NCBI GenBank assembly: GCA_035523995.1
Contig: DATKPQ010000072.1
Location: forward strand, 1-64,000
Direction of reading: 5' to 3'
DNA length: 64,000 bases
DNA from: JASHVB01 sp035523995
Lineage (GTDB): Bacteria > Pseudomonadota > Alphaproteobacteria > Acetobacterales > Acetobacteraceae
A program made the position numbers and the translations under genes. This document shows, piece by piece, positions 10,487 to 18,855 of this stretch; the first letter of the stretch is position 1, and every line of letters starts with the position of its first letter. The notes under the pieces were generated by a model. That model made no database searches and was not told where the DNA came from. It was given only the letters and a program-made list of their open reading frames with translations.

Positions 10487-11752
10487 ATGCTAAGGAAACG
10501 TCTGCGCGCGGCGCTGTTTTTGGTTGCCGCGGCATTGGCGCCTGCCTTCGCGGCGCCGGCTAAGGCAGCCGACCAGAAGCCGATCACTATCGGTTTCGGC
10601 ATGGCGCTGACGGGCGGCCTGGCGCCCAACGGCAAGCCGGCCCTGGTCGCCATGCAGCTTTGGGAGCATGACGTCAACGACCATGGCGGTTTACTCGGCC
10701 GGCCGGTCAAGCTGGTCTACTATGACGACCAGTCCAACCCGGCGACGGTACCGGGCATCTATACCAAGTTACTCGACGTGGATCACGTTGACATCGTAGT
10801 CAGCGGATATGCCACCAATATGATCGCTCCTGCCATGCCGATCATCATGGCCCATAAGATGACATTCCTCAGTTTGTTCGGACTCGCTGTGAACAGTGAG
10901 TTCCACTATCCACAGTACTTCTCTTTCGTGCCGACCGGCGGTCCGTATCCAAAGGAGACGTTCGCGGCCGGCTTCTTCGCCACTGCCATGGCACAGAATC
11001 CGAAACCGAAGACGCTGGCAATCGTTGGCGCTGATGCCGAGTTCTCTCACAACGCCATGGACGGCGCGCTGGTGATTGCGAAGCGAGACGGTTTGAAGAT
11101 TGTCTATGACCAGACCTATCCGCCCAGCACCACCGACTATACACCGATCATCCGCGCCATCCAGGCCACCCATCCCGATCTGGTACTGGTTTGCTCCTAT
11201 CCGCCGGATTCCGTCGGCATGGTCCGCGCCGCAACAGAAGTGGGCCTGAAGACCAAATTGTTCGGCGGTGGCATGGTCGGACTGCAAAGCACCCCAATCA
11301 AAGAGCAATTAGGGCCGGACCTGAACGGCATCGTCGATTACGACTTCTGGCTGCCGTGGTCGAAGGAAGCCAGCTCTGCGGCGAAAGCGTTCCTGAAGGA
11401 GTACCAGGCCAAGGCAGCGCAGGAGGGCGTTGATCCGCTGGGTTACTACCTGCCGCCGTTCGCCTACGGCTACATGCAGGTGTTGCAGCAGGCCATCGAG
11501 GGTACCAAGAGCCTGAACCAGGATAAGCTTGCCGATTACCTGCGATCGCATACCTTCAAGACGGTCGTTGGCGATGTGAAATTCGGCTCCAATGGCGAGT
11601 GGGCGCAGCCGCGCGTGCTGGAAGTGCAGTTCCGCGACATCAAGGGACACGATCTGGCGCAGTTCAAGAATCCAAACACGGAAACGATCCTGTGGCCGCA
11701 GCCGCTGGCGACCGGCAAGGTGGACTATCCGTATTCGAATTTTGTGAAATAG
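10487..11752 (+). CDS. ABC transporter substrate-binding protein, LivK/amide-aromatic type (copy 1)
   Basis: Periplasmic type I binding protein of the branched-chain amino acid/amide/aromatic acid uptake group. The signal peptide is clear (MLRKRLRAALFL..., APAKA then AD, cleavage near 27). The mature start ITIGFGMALTGGLAP and the LLGRPVKLVYYDDQSNPA segment are typical of Peripla_BP_6. The ATG at 10487 is chosen over the longer frame from 10379 because it follows an agggaga site and begins the signal peptide. It encodes 421 residues. No permease or ATPase gene adjoins it. The next gene is a near-identical paralogue of exactly the same length. The divergent dioxygenase suggests an aromatic ligand (inference). 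Confidence 0.9.
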   Translation: MLRKRLRAALFLVAAALAPAFAAPAKAADQKPITIGFGMALTGGLAPNGKPALVAMQLWEHDVNDHGGLLGRPVKLVYYDDQSNPATVPGIYTKLLDVDHVDIVVSGYATNMIAPAMPIIMAHKMTFLSLFGLAVNSEFHYPQYFSFVPTGGPYPKETFAAGFFATAMAQNPKPKTLAIVGADAEFSHNAMDGALVIAKRDGLKIVYDQTYPPSTTDYTPIIRAIQATHPDLVLVCSYPPDSVGMVRAATEVGLKTKLFGGGMVGLQSTPIKEQLGPDLNGIVDYDFWLPWSKEASSAAKAFLKEYQAKAAQEGVDPLGYYLPPFAYGYMQVLQQAIEGTKSLNQDKLADYLRSHTFKTVVGDVKFGSNGEWAQPRVLEVQFRDIKGHDLAQFKNPNTETILWPQPLATGKVDYPYSNFVK

Positions 11753-11927
11753 TGCCCAGACATTCCCTGTTCCGCGCCTCGCGGGAGAGCTCCACCGCCG
11801 CCCATCGCATGCGCGCAGTACGCGTGCGGGGCGGCCGCGGGCTTAACCGCCTGATCGGATTCTCCTCTCCCGGAGCGCCCTGGGGGCGGCTATGGTCCCG
11901 GCGTCCGATGAACCACGGAGGAAATTG

Positions 11928-13193
11928 ATGTTAGGGAAACGTCTTATCAGAGGCCTGATCGGGGCCGTCGCGGCAATCGCGTTCGCGGCGGCGGGGCCGG
12001 CCAAGGCTGCCGACCAGAAGCCGATTACGATCGGGTTCGGCATGGCCCTGACGGGAGGGCTCGCACCCGTCGGTAAGTCCGCATTGTTGGCGATGCAGAT
12101 CTGGGAGCAGAATGTCAACGAGCATGGCGGATTGCTCGGCCGTCCGGTGAAGCTGGTGTATTATGACGACCAGTCCAATCCTGCGAATGTACCGGGCATC
12201 TACACCAAGCTGCTTGATGTCGATCATGTCGATCTGGTGGTCAGCGGCTATGCCACCAACATGGTTGCGCCGGCCATGCCGATCATCATGCAGCACAACC
12301 GAACCTTCATCAGTCTGTTCGGCCTCGATGTGAATAGTGAATTCCATTATCCGAATTACTTTTCCTTTCTGCCCGCCGGCGGCCCGCATCCCAAGCAGAG
12401 TTTCTCGGCGGGGTTCTTCGCCGTTGCCATGGCGCAGAATCCGAAGCCGAAGACCGTGGCGATCGTCGGCGCCGATGCAGAGTTTGCGCATAACGCGATG
12501 GACGGCGCATTGGCGCTTGCCAAGCAGGATGGGCTGAAGGTCGTCTATGACCGCACCTATCCGCCAACCACCGCCGACTACACGCCGATCGTCCGGGCTG
12601 TTCAAGCGACCAATCCGGACCTGGTGTTCATATCGTCGTATCCGCCCGATACCGTCGGTATGGTGCGTGCCATGCACGAAGTTGGGTTGAAGGCCAAATT
12701 GATTGGTGGTGGCATGGTCGGGTTGCAAGTCAGCGCGCTCAAGACCCAGCTTGGGCCGATGCTGAACGGGATCGTGGATTACGATTTCTGGCTGCCGTGG
12801 TCGAAGGAGGCGAGCCCCGAGTCGATGGCGTTCCTGAAGGAATACCAGGCCAAGGCCGGAGCCGCGGGCGTGGACCCGCTGGGGTATTACCTGCCGCCGT
12901 TCGCGTATGGCTACATGCAGGTGCTGCAACAGGCGGTGGACGGTGCCAAGAGCCTGGACCAGGGGAAGCTCGCGGCTTACCTGAGGACTCACACGTTCAA
13001 GACGGTGGTTGGCGACGTGAAGTTCGGACCCGACGGCGAATGGACGCAGCCGCGCGTGCTTGAGGTGCAGTTCCGCGACATCAAGGGGAACGACCTGGCG
13101 CAATTCAAGAGTCCCAAGACCGAAGTGATTCTCTGGCCCCCTGCACTGAAGACCGGGACGGTCGAATATCCTTATACCGATGTGAAGAAGTAG
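11928..13193 (+). CDS. ABC transporter substrate-binding protein, LivK/amide-aromatic type (copy 2)
   Basis: Tandem paralogue of the preceding SBP: 421 residues, same signal peptide layout (APAKA then AD), and by eye most positions identical and essentially gapless, including the C-terminal QPRVLEVQFRDIKG. Differences cluster at the signal peptide and scattered surface-like positions. The start ATG at 11928 has a ggagga site 5-10 nt upstream; the frame is open from 11892. A 175-bp spacer lies between the copies, so copy 2 may be transcribed independently or by read-through. As with copy 1, no partner permeases are encoded nearby. A convergent LysR gene follows. Confidence 0.9.
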   Translation: MLGKRLIRGLIGAVAAIAFAAAGPAKAADQKPITIGFGMALTGGLAPVGKSALLAMQIWEQNVNEHGGLLGRPVKLVYYDDQSNPANVPGIYTKLLDVDHVDLVVSGYATNMVAPAMPIIMQHNRTFISLFGLDVNSEFHYPNYFSFLPAGGPHPKQSFSAGFFAVAMAQNPKPKTVAIVGADAEFAHNAMDGALALAKQDGLKVVYDRTYPPTTADYTPIVRAVQATNPDLVFISSYPPDTVGMVRAMHEVGLKAKLIGGGMVGLQVSALKTQLGPMLNGIVDYDFWLPWSKEASPESMAFLKEYQAKAGAAGVDPLGYYLPPFAYGYMQVLQQAVDGAKSLDQGKLAAYLRTHTFKTVVGDVKFGPDGEWTQPRVLEVQFRDIKGNDLAQFKSPKTEVILWPPALKTGTVEYPYTDVKK

Positions 13194-13199
13194 GGCGCT

Positions 13200-13234
13200 C
13201 GCGTTCCCCCGTCCCTGGCGGATGGGGGAGCGCG
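13200..13234. terminator. Hairpin between convergent SBP and LysR genes
   Basis: Stem cgcgttccccc / gggggagcgcg (11 bp with one G-T pair), loop about 13 nt, directly after the SBP stop and before the convergent LysR gene end. Probably a shared terminator. Confidence 0.55.
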
Positions 13235-13274
13235 CATGTTCAAGAGCGCCGCTTGAAACGCCGTATAGAGCCGT

Positions 13275-14183
13275 TTAGCCGCCGACGCCGTTTGCACCGG
13301 CGCGCGCCTGTCCCAGCCGGCGGGCCTCGGTGACCAACGCGGCGGTCAGCGGCGTCAGTGGCTCGCGCTGGGGATAGACGAGACCAATGGTCGGAGGATC
13401 GGGCTCGTCAATTGGAATGGAACGGATGCGTTCCGTCAGCCCCATCGTCTCGGCCAGCACCGCCGGCATCACGCTGGCCCAGCGGCCCGTGCGCACGTGC
13501 GAGAACAGTACCACCATCGAATTCGATTGCAGCGTCGGCGCGGGTTCCACGCCGGCGTCGCGCAAGCGGCTGTCGATGATGCGGCGGTTCTGCATGTCGG
13601 GCGTGAGAAGGCACAGCGGGATGCTGCCGACTTCCGCCCAGGTGACCTGCGAACGCCGGCCCAGCCGCGTGTCCGCCGCGATCAGCAGATGGTACCGTTC
13701 GGGGTAGAGCGGGACGAAACGCACGCGGCCGAGCGGTTCATTGTAAACGTAGGTCAGGCCGGCGTCGACTTCGAGATTCTCCAGTTCTGTCAGCACGTCG
13801 ATCGAACTGCGCGAAACGACGGTGAACACGACATCCGGATGCTTCTCCCGCAACGGCGTGGTGAGTTCAGCAACGATCGGCAATGCGGTGGGGACAACAG
13901 CAAGTCGCAAATGCCCGGCCAGGCCTTGCTTAAGGGCGCGAATTTCCTGATGCATGGCACGTGCGTCGCCAACGATGCGGCGCGCCCAATCGAGCACGCG
14001 TTCGCCTTCCGGCGTGAAGCCGAGGAACCGCGATTGCCGGTGCACCAGCAGCAGGCCGAACGTGTCCTCCAACTGCTTGAGGCCGGCGGACAGAGTCGGC
14101 TGCGTCACGCCGCAAGCCTCCGCTGCGCGGCCGAAATGCTGCTCGCGCGCGAGGGCCAGCAGCATTTCCAGTTTGTCGATCAT
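13275..14183 (-). CDS. LysR-family transcriptional regulator
   Basis: DNA-binding regulator with an N-terminal winged helix-turn-helix (about residues 1-60; core FGRAAEACGVTQPTLSAGLK) and a linker helix. A LysR_substrate domain follows, beginning near GHLRLAVVPTALP (about 90) and running to the C-terminus. The length of 302 residues is typical. It is convergent with the tandem SBP genes and faces away from the esterase gene. LysR proteins commonly control a divergent or nearby catabolic operon and respond to a pathway intermediate; the dioxygenase block is a candidate target, but no operator was identified. The ribosome site is weak. Confidence 0.92.
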   Translation of the reverse strand: MIDKLEMLLALAREQHFGRAAEACGVTQPTLSAGLKQLEDTFGLLLVHRQSRFLGFTPEGERVLDWARRIVGDARAMHQEIRALKQGLAGHLRLAVVPTALPIVAELTTPLREKHPDVVFTVVSRSSIDVLTELENLEVDAGLTYVYNEPLGRVRFVPLYPERYHLLIAADTRLGRRSQVTWAEVGSIPLCLLTPDMQNRRIIDSRLRDAGVEPAPTLQSNSMVVLFSHVRTGRWASVMPAVLAETMGLTERIRSIPIDEPDPPTIGLVYPQREPLTPLTAALVTEARRLGQARAGANGVGG

Positions 14184-14785
14184 GGGGCGGTGGTCATGCG
14201 TGGTGGTGGCCGCTGTGCGTGGACAGGCTGTTCGTACCCTCGATTCACAGACTGTAAACCAAATGCTGTCAGCCTGCCGATACCGCGATTGAGGGGACGG
14301 TACCGCATGGGCTCCACATCATAGCCGCCTGACCACGCCGGCACAGGGCGCGCCCCAGACACAACGACTCGCCACCTGATGAGCCGAATGGATCGGCGAA
14401 ACCCAGCAAGCTGCATACAGCAGCGTGAAAGGGTCGCGGCTGCCCGGATGACCGTGCATTGTGCCCGTCGCAAAAGGCACGCCGTACCGGAACAACGGAG
14501 ATGCATGTTCGCATCGAGGTTGTCATCCGGGCGGGTGAGAGGCAGGTCAGGGTCCTAATCGTGATCCGCCTCTGAGCCCGACCGGAACCGGGCAGTGGCA
14601 GCAAGGCTGCCACTCGGCTTCCGGATGGCACAGCACGACGAGTCCTCTCAAGCGCGCCGTGAGCAACGGGCGGCAAAACAGGCAGTCCGGCGCTTGACCT
14701 ATAATTGTACTCAGGCACGCTGCCCGTCCTGTCGTATCTGCTCGTCGAACATACTGGGATGCGGCAAATGGGAAGGAGTCGCTTC
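14184..14785. other. 602-bp spacer without a confident gene
   Basis: Spacer between the divergent LysR and esterase genes. It holds a consensus-like tataat at 14700-14705 without a convincing -35 box. From 14502 on the plus strand an ATG opens a 24-codon frame (MHVRIEVVIRAGERQVRV...) that stops early and could be a decayed transposase start. No intact gene, tRNA or clear terminator was seen. Confidence 0.5.
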
Positions 14786-15739
14786 ATGGCCGATCGATCG
14801 CGCCTGGATCCAGAAATGGCCGCCTTCACCGCGGCGGCAGACGCAGCGGCGAAGCAATACCCGCCAATCCGGCTGGAGATCCCGCTCGATCCCCATCGCG
14901 CCACGAACGATGCGCTGAACCTGCCCTATGCTCAAGGCGGTCCAGCCATGGCGGAAACCGCAGTTCGTTGGATCGCCGCGCATGGACGACGCATCTTCTG
15001 CCGCGTCTATCGCCCGCGCGTGGATCGGCCGCTGCCGACGATGGTTTATTTCCATGGCGGCGGCTGGGTTTGGGCGTCGGTCGATACACATGACCGGCTG
15101 GTGCGCGAGTACTGCGCTGCCGGCGAGGTGGCCGCCGTGTCGGTGGATTACGCGCTGTCGCCGGAAGCAAAGTTCCCGCAGGCATTGGAAGAATGCGTTG
15201 CGGTGTTGCGCTGGGTTGCGGCGCATGGCGGCGATTGGGGGCTGGATACCTCGCGGCTTCTGGTCGGCGGCGATTCGGCCGGCGGTAATCTTGCACTCGC
15301 AACCGCATTGCTTGCGCGCGACAGCGGCGGCCCGGCGCTGCGCGGCATCCTGGCAAGCTATCCGGTGTGCGACAGTGCGCTGAATACTCCGAGCTATGGC
15401 GAATTTGGCGATGGCGCGTATGGGCTCAGCAGGGACCGCATGGCGTTCTACTGGTCGGTCTACGTGCCGCATGTGGCGGACCGGCTGCATCCGCTGGCCG
15501 CGCCTCTGCGTGCCGATCTGCGCGGGCTGCCGCCGGTGCTGGTGCATCTGGCGGAGCTCGACGTTCTGCGCAGCGAAGGCGAGGCGCTGGTGGTGCAGTT
15601 GCGTGAGGCGGGGGTGGTGGTGGAAACTGAGACGTTTCCCGGTGTGGTGCACGGGTTCCTGCGCGCGACGGCGACCGTTGGAAAGGCACGGGACGCGGTG
15701 GCGAAGGCTGGCGTGTGGCTGCGGAGGTCGGGCTCATAA
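14786..15739 (+). CDS. Alpha/beta hydrolase, hormone-sensitive-lipase (HSL) family esterase
   Basis: Predicted cytoplasmic carboxylesterase. The oxyanion motif HGGGW is at 90-94, the nucleophile elbow GDSAGG at 162-167 (Ser164), and Asp259 (AELDVL) and His289 (VVHGF) complete the catalytic triad. A cap-like N-terminal region precedes the core. The frame is open from 14705, but the ATG at 14786 is chosen because a ggaaggag site lies 7 nt upstream, giving 317 residues, normal for the family. It has no signal peptide. The stop codon abuts a REP-like element. The physiological ester is unknown; short-chain acyl esters are usual for the HSL family. Confidence 0.9.
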   Translation: MADRSRLDPEMAAFTAAADAAAKQYPPIRLEIPLDPHRATNDALNLPYAQGGPAMAETAVRWIAAHGRRIFCRVYRPRVDRPLPTMVYFHGGGWVWASVDTHDRLVREYCAAGEVAAVSVDYALSPEAKFPQALEECVAVLRWVAAHGGDWGLDTSRLLVGGDSAGGNLALATALLARDSGGPALRGILASYPVCDSALNTPSYGEFGDGAYGLSRDRMAFYWSVYVPHVADRLHPLAAPLRADLRGLPPVLVHLAELDVLRSEGEALVVQLREAGVVVETETFPGVVHGFLRATATVGKARDAVAKAGVWLRRSGS

Positions 15740-15835
15740 TGTCATTGCGAGGCGTGTAGCGACGAAGCAACCTCGGTCGTTTGCGAGCATGCGTGACCGG
15801 TATCGCTTCCTAGCTTTGGCTCTTCGCAATGACAT
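15739..15835. repeat. REP-like inverted repeat, copy B
   Basis: Left arm atgtcattgcgaggcg...gacgaagcaacctcgg, right arm ending cttcgcaatgacat, matching the copies at 2965 and 52161. It begins at the last base of the esterase gene and may act as a transcript end. Confidence 0.85.
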
Positions 15836-15929
15836 AGCTGGAAATGGGCGGTGACGATGACGCCGCCCATCTTGCCGCGCTGCCGTCCCCGGCACACATT
15901 CCGGTCAACACAGCAAAGGCGCCACGCTC

Positions 15930-17297
15930 ATGGACTTCGATTTGTTCGTTATCGGCGGCGGCTCGGCCGGCGTGCGTTGCGCGCGGATTTCGGCCGGCCA
16001 CGGCGCGCGCGTCGGCATCGCCGAGGAACGCTTCTGGGGCGGCACCTGCGTCAATGTCGGCTGCGTGCCGAAGAAACTGCTGGTGCAGGCCGGGGAATAC
16101 GGTGGCTGGGCGGACGATGCCGCCGGCTTCGGCTGGACCATCAAGAAAGGCCCGCATGGCTGGCGCAAGCTGATCGAGGCCAAGGACAGAGAGATCGGCC
16201 GCCTCGAGGGCATCTATCGGAAGCTGCTGCAAAATGCGGGAGTCACGATCTTCGATGCCCGCGCGGTGTTCCTTGATCGGCACACGCTGGAGGTGGGCGG
16301 CAAGCGGGTCAGCGCCGAACGGATCGTCATCGCGACAGGCGGCCATCCCGAGCGCGTGCCCATCCCTGGTGCTGAGCTTGGCATCATTTCGGACGATGCG
16401 TTCTATTTGCCGCGGATGCCGGAGAAGATTGCGATCCTCGGCTCCGGCTATATCGCCGTGGAGTTCGCCGGCATCTTCCGCGCGCTCGGTGCCGAGGTGC
16501 ACCTGATCTACCGCCAGCCGCTGCCGTTGCGCGGATTCGACCAAGATTTGCGCGAGGGCCTTGCGGAAGCGCTCGGCCACGCCGGCATCATGCAGCATCC
16601 CGGCTGCCGTCCGTTGAAGCTGGAAGCCGACGGCGAGCGTCGTGTGCTGACCTACGGCGAAAACCAGACGCTGGATGCCGATCTGGTGTTCTTCGCCACC
16701 GGCCGCCGCCCGGCCACGGAAAAGCTCGGCCTGGACCGCGCCGGCGTGCAGGTCAACGACAACGGCGCAGTCATCGTCGATGCGCATCTGCGGACAACCC
16801 AGCCGCATATTTACGCGATGGGCGACGTGACCGACCGCATCAATCTCACTCCCGTCGCCACCGCCGAGGGCCACGCGCTTGCAGATTCCCTGTTTGGCAA
16901 GCTCCCGCGCACCGTGTCGCTGGCGAATGTGCCGTCGGCGGTATTTTCGACGCCGCCGATCGCAACGGTCGGGCTGACCGAGCAGGAAGCCGCGGCGCAT
17001 GGGCCGGTTGACGTGTACGTGACGAAGTTCACGCCGATGCGGCATACGCTGTCGGGGCGGGCCCGAAAATCGATGATGAAGCTGGTGGTGGACCAGGCGA
17101 CGCAGCGTGTGCTGGGCGTGCACATGCTGGGCGAGGACGCACCCGAAATCATGCAAGGCATTGCCATTGCCGTGGTGATGGGCGCGACCAAGGCGGATTT
17201 CGACCGCACCATCGGCATCCATCCGACGGCGGCGGAGGAGTTCGTTACGCTGCGGACCCGCACGCGGGTCACCGGTGTCGCGAAGGCGGCGGAGTGA
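15930..17297 (+). CDS. gor: Glutathione-disulfide reductase
   Basis: NADPH-dependent flavoenzyme reducing oxidised glutathione in the cytoplasm. The FAD dinucleotide motif VIGGGSAGVRCAR is at about 7-19. The redox-active disulfide lies in GGTCVNVGCVPKK (Cys40 and Cys45). The NAD(P) motif is AILGSGYIAVEFAGI, and a second FAD-site motif IYAMGDVT is visible. The C-terminal dimerisation domain carries the HPTAAEE motif near 431-437, whose His/Glu pair is catalytic. 455 residues. Glutathione reductase is favoured over dihydrolipoamide dehydrogenase because of the GGTCVNVGCVPKK form and lack of an associated 2-oxoacid dehydrogenase. No lipoyl or mercury-binding domain is present. Confidence 0.92.
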   Translation: MDFDLFVIGGGSAGVRCARISAGHGARVGIAEERFWGGTCVNVGCVPKKLLVQAGEYGGWADDAAGFGWTIKKGPHGWRKLIEAKDREIGRLEGIYRKLLQNAGVTIFDARAVFLDRHTLEVGGKRVSAERIVIATGGHPERVPIPGAELGIISDDAFYLPRMPEKIAILGSGYIAVEFAGIFRALGAEVHLIYRQPLPLRGFDQDLREGLAEALGHAGIMQHPGCRPLKLEADGERRVLTYGENQTLDADLVFFATGRRPATEKLGLDRAGVQVNDNGAVIVDAHLRTTQPHIYAMGDVTDRINLTPVATAEGHALADSLFGKLPRTVSLANVPSAVFSTPPIATVGLTEQEAAAHGPVDVYVTKFTPMRHTLSGRARKSMMKLVVDQATQRVLGVHMLGEDAPEIMQGIAIAVVMGATKADFDRTIGIHPTAAEEFVTLRTRTRVTGVAKAAE

Positions 17298-17360
17298 TCC
17301 GCTGTTGTGCGGTGTGATGCCTTCGGGGCGCATTCACGCGCGCCATTGCAAGGGCGTGCC

Positions 17361-18176
17361 GTGCCCCATGTCCTGATCACTGGCGCTGCCGGCGCGCTCG
17401 GTGGCCGGCTGCGCCATCACATGCAAGCCCTCGGCTGGAAGCTGACCTTGCTCGACCGCGAGCCGAGCGGCGATGGTGCCATCGTCGAGGCCGAACTGAG
17501 CCGTTTCAGCGACGACTGGGCGTGGCGGTTTGCCGGGGTCGATACCGTGCTGCATCTGGCCGGCGATCCCAGCCCCCGCGCATCCTGGGCTTCGGCGCAA
17601 CGCAACAACATCGATGCGACGCATCATGTTGTCGAAGCAGCCTGCCGTGCCGGGGTCCGCCGCGTTGTTTTCGCCAGTTCCAATTGGGTTCTCGCCGGCC
17701 ATCGGTTTGAAAGTTTTCCGCTGGACGCGGGGACCGAGCCCTATCCCGTCAATCCCTATGGCGTTTCCAAGCTGGCTGGCGAGCGCATCGGTTGCGCCGC
17801 CAGCGAAATGCGCGGGCTTTCCTTCATTGCGTTTCGTATCGGCTATTGCCAACGGGACGAGAACAGACCGGGATCGCATATGGGATGGGGGTTTTGGGGG
17901 CAGCGGATGTGGCTGTCCAACCGGGATCTGTGCCAGGGTTTTGAAAAAGCCGTGCTCGCACCGGACACGCTCCGTTTTGGTATGTTCAATCTGGTCTCGA
18001 ACAATCAGGGCATGCGTTGGCGCATCGACGACGTGGCGGCTGCAATCGGGTATGTGCCGATGGATTCGTCCGCGCCGATTGAAACCGCCGAGATCGCCGA
18101 AGAAACCGAGGCCGCGCGCGACGCGAGGCATCTGATCGAGATCACGGAAGCGCTTGTGATCCGGCGCCGCTGGTAG
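17361..18176 (+). CDS. NAD-dependent epimerase/dehydratase, uronate-dehydrogenase-like SDR
   Basis: Extended-type short-chain dehydrogenase. The Rossmann motif TGAAGALGG is near 7-15. Family elements are HLAGDPSP, VFASSNWV with the catalytic Ser near 106-107, and YGVSK with Tyr133 and Lys137. The layout resembles uronate dehydrogenase and related sugar oxidoreductases, including the SSN motif and short 271-residue length. The frame is open from 17307, but GTG at 17361 is preferred: an aggg site precedes it and the protein then begins right at the first Rossmann strand (VPHVLITGAAG). It follows gor by 63 bp. Substrate assignment to uronates is tentative. Confidence 0.8.
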   Translation: MPHVLITGAAGALGGRLRHHMQALGWKLTLLDREPSGDGAIVEAELSRFSDDWAWRFAGVDTVLHLAGDPSPRASWASAQRNNIDATHHVVEAACRAGVRRVVFASSNWVLAGHRFESFPLDAGTEPYPVNPYGVSKLAGERIGCAASEMRGLSFIAFRIGYCQRDENRPGSHMGWGFWGQRMWLSNRDLCQGFEKAVLAPDTLRFGMFNLVSNNQGMRWRIDDVAAAIGYVPMDSSAPIETAEIAEETEAARDARHLIEITEALVIRRRW

Positions 18177-18268
18177 TCGAGGCGGCGCAAAAAAAGCGTC
18201 CGTATTCATCAACCGTTAGTATCTGGACCAGACAATCGCAGGCAGACCCTATCGAAGAGGAGCCCGCG

Positions 18269-18658
18269 ATGCGTTTCCTGCCAATTATGCTTGTTCTGTC
18301 GTTGTTCTCGATTCAGGCGCACGCACAGTCAGCGCCGCCACCGCCCGTACCTGCTCCGTCTGCGGCCACTGCACCGGCCGCTCCGCCCGCCACGAAGCCA
18401 CATGCCGCGCGGACGTCGCACCGCATGTCATGGAAGCAACGCTTTGCCGCGGCCAATACCACTCACGACGGGCACCTGACGTTGCCGCAGGCCGAAGCGG
18501 GATATATCACGGTTGCCCGTCATTTCCATGAGATCGACGTCGACAAGAAGGGCTACGTGACGGTTGAGGACATCACCAACTGGCATAAGAAGGAGAGTGC
18601 GGCGCGCCATTCGCACCAGGGTCAGGCAAAGCAACACCAGCAGGCGATGAAGCAGTGA
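18269..18658 (+). CDS. Small exported EF-hand domain protein
   Basis: A 129-residue protein with a signal peptide (MRFLPIMLVLSLFSIQAHA then QS), a Pro/Ala-rich linker (about 20-48) and a pair of EF-hand-like loops: NTTHDGHLT near 68 and DVDKKGYVTVED near 91-102. The second loop is the closer match to a canonical calcium site. The C-terminus is rich in His, Lys and Gln. An agaggag ribosome site is 6-12 nt upstream. It is probably periplasmic and calcium-binding (inference). No partner gene is obvious. Confidence 0.8.
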   Translation: MRFLPIMLVLSLFSIQAHAQSAPPPPVPAPSAATAPAAPPATKPHAARTSHRMSWKQRFAAANTTHDGHLTLPQAEAGYITVARHFHEIDVDKKGYVTVEDITNWHKKESAARHSHQGQAKQHQQAMKQ

Positions 18659-18832
18659 GTGCGACAGCGGCGCCAGATCGATAGGCCGGCTGCCGTGGCA
18701 AAGGAGCGAAGGAACCTGTCTGCCTGAGGCGGCCACGCCGGGGCGCGACGGCACTGGTGGCGGTCGTGAGGGTTTTGGTAGAAATTGTGTTCCGACCCGG
18801 TCACCCTCACCCTCGACGCTTCGGGTCTCGGC

Positions 18833-18855
18833 CTCTCCCGCTGTGCGGGAGAGGT
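18833..18855 (-). terminator. CCTCTCCC-type palindrome after hydantoinase B
   Basis: Perfect 10-bp stem cctctcccgc/gcgggagagg with a 3-nt loop, immediately after the hydantoinase B stop codon. Member of a dispersed palindrome family seen also at 26771, 29633, 35323 and elsewhere. Terminator function is inferred from its position. Confidence 0.6.

Noticed and set aside
14700..14705. Consensus tataat as a promoter -10 box for the esterase
   Set aside because: No acceptable -35 element lies 16-18 bp upstream, and a single hexamer is not enough evidence.
15810..17333. Long antisense frame (507 codons) opposite gor
   Set aside because: It mirrors a well-supported gene and its translation is low-complexity, rich in Arg and His with no family motif. 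High GC makes such shadow frames common.
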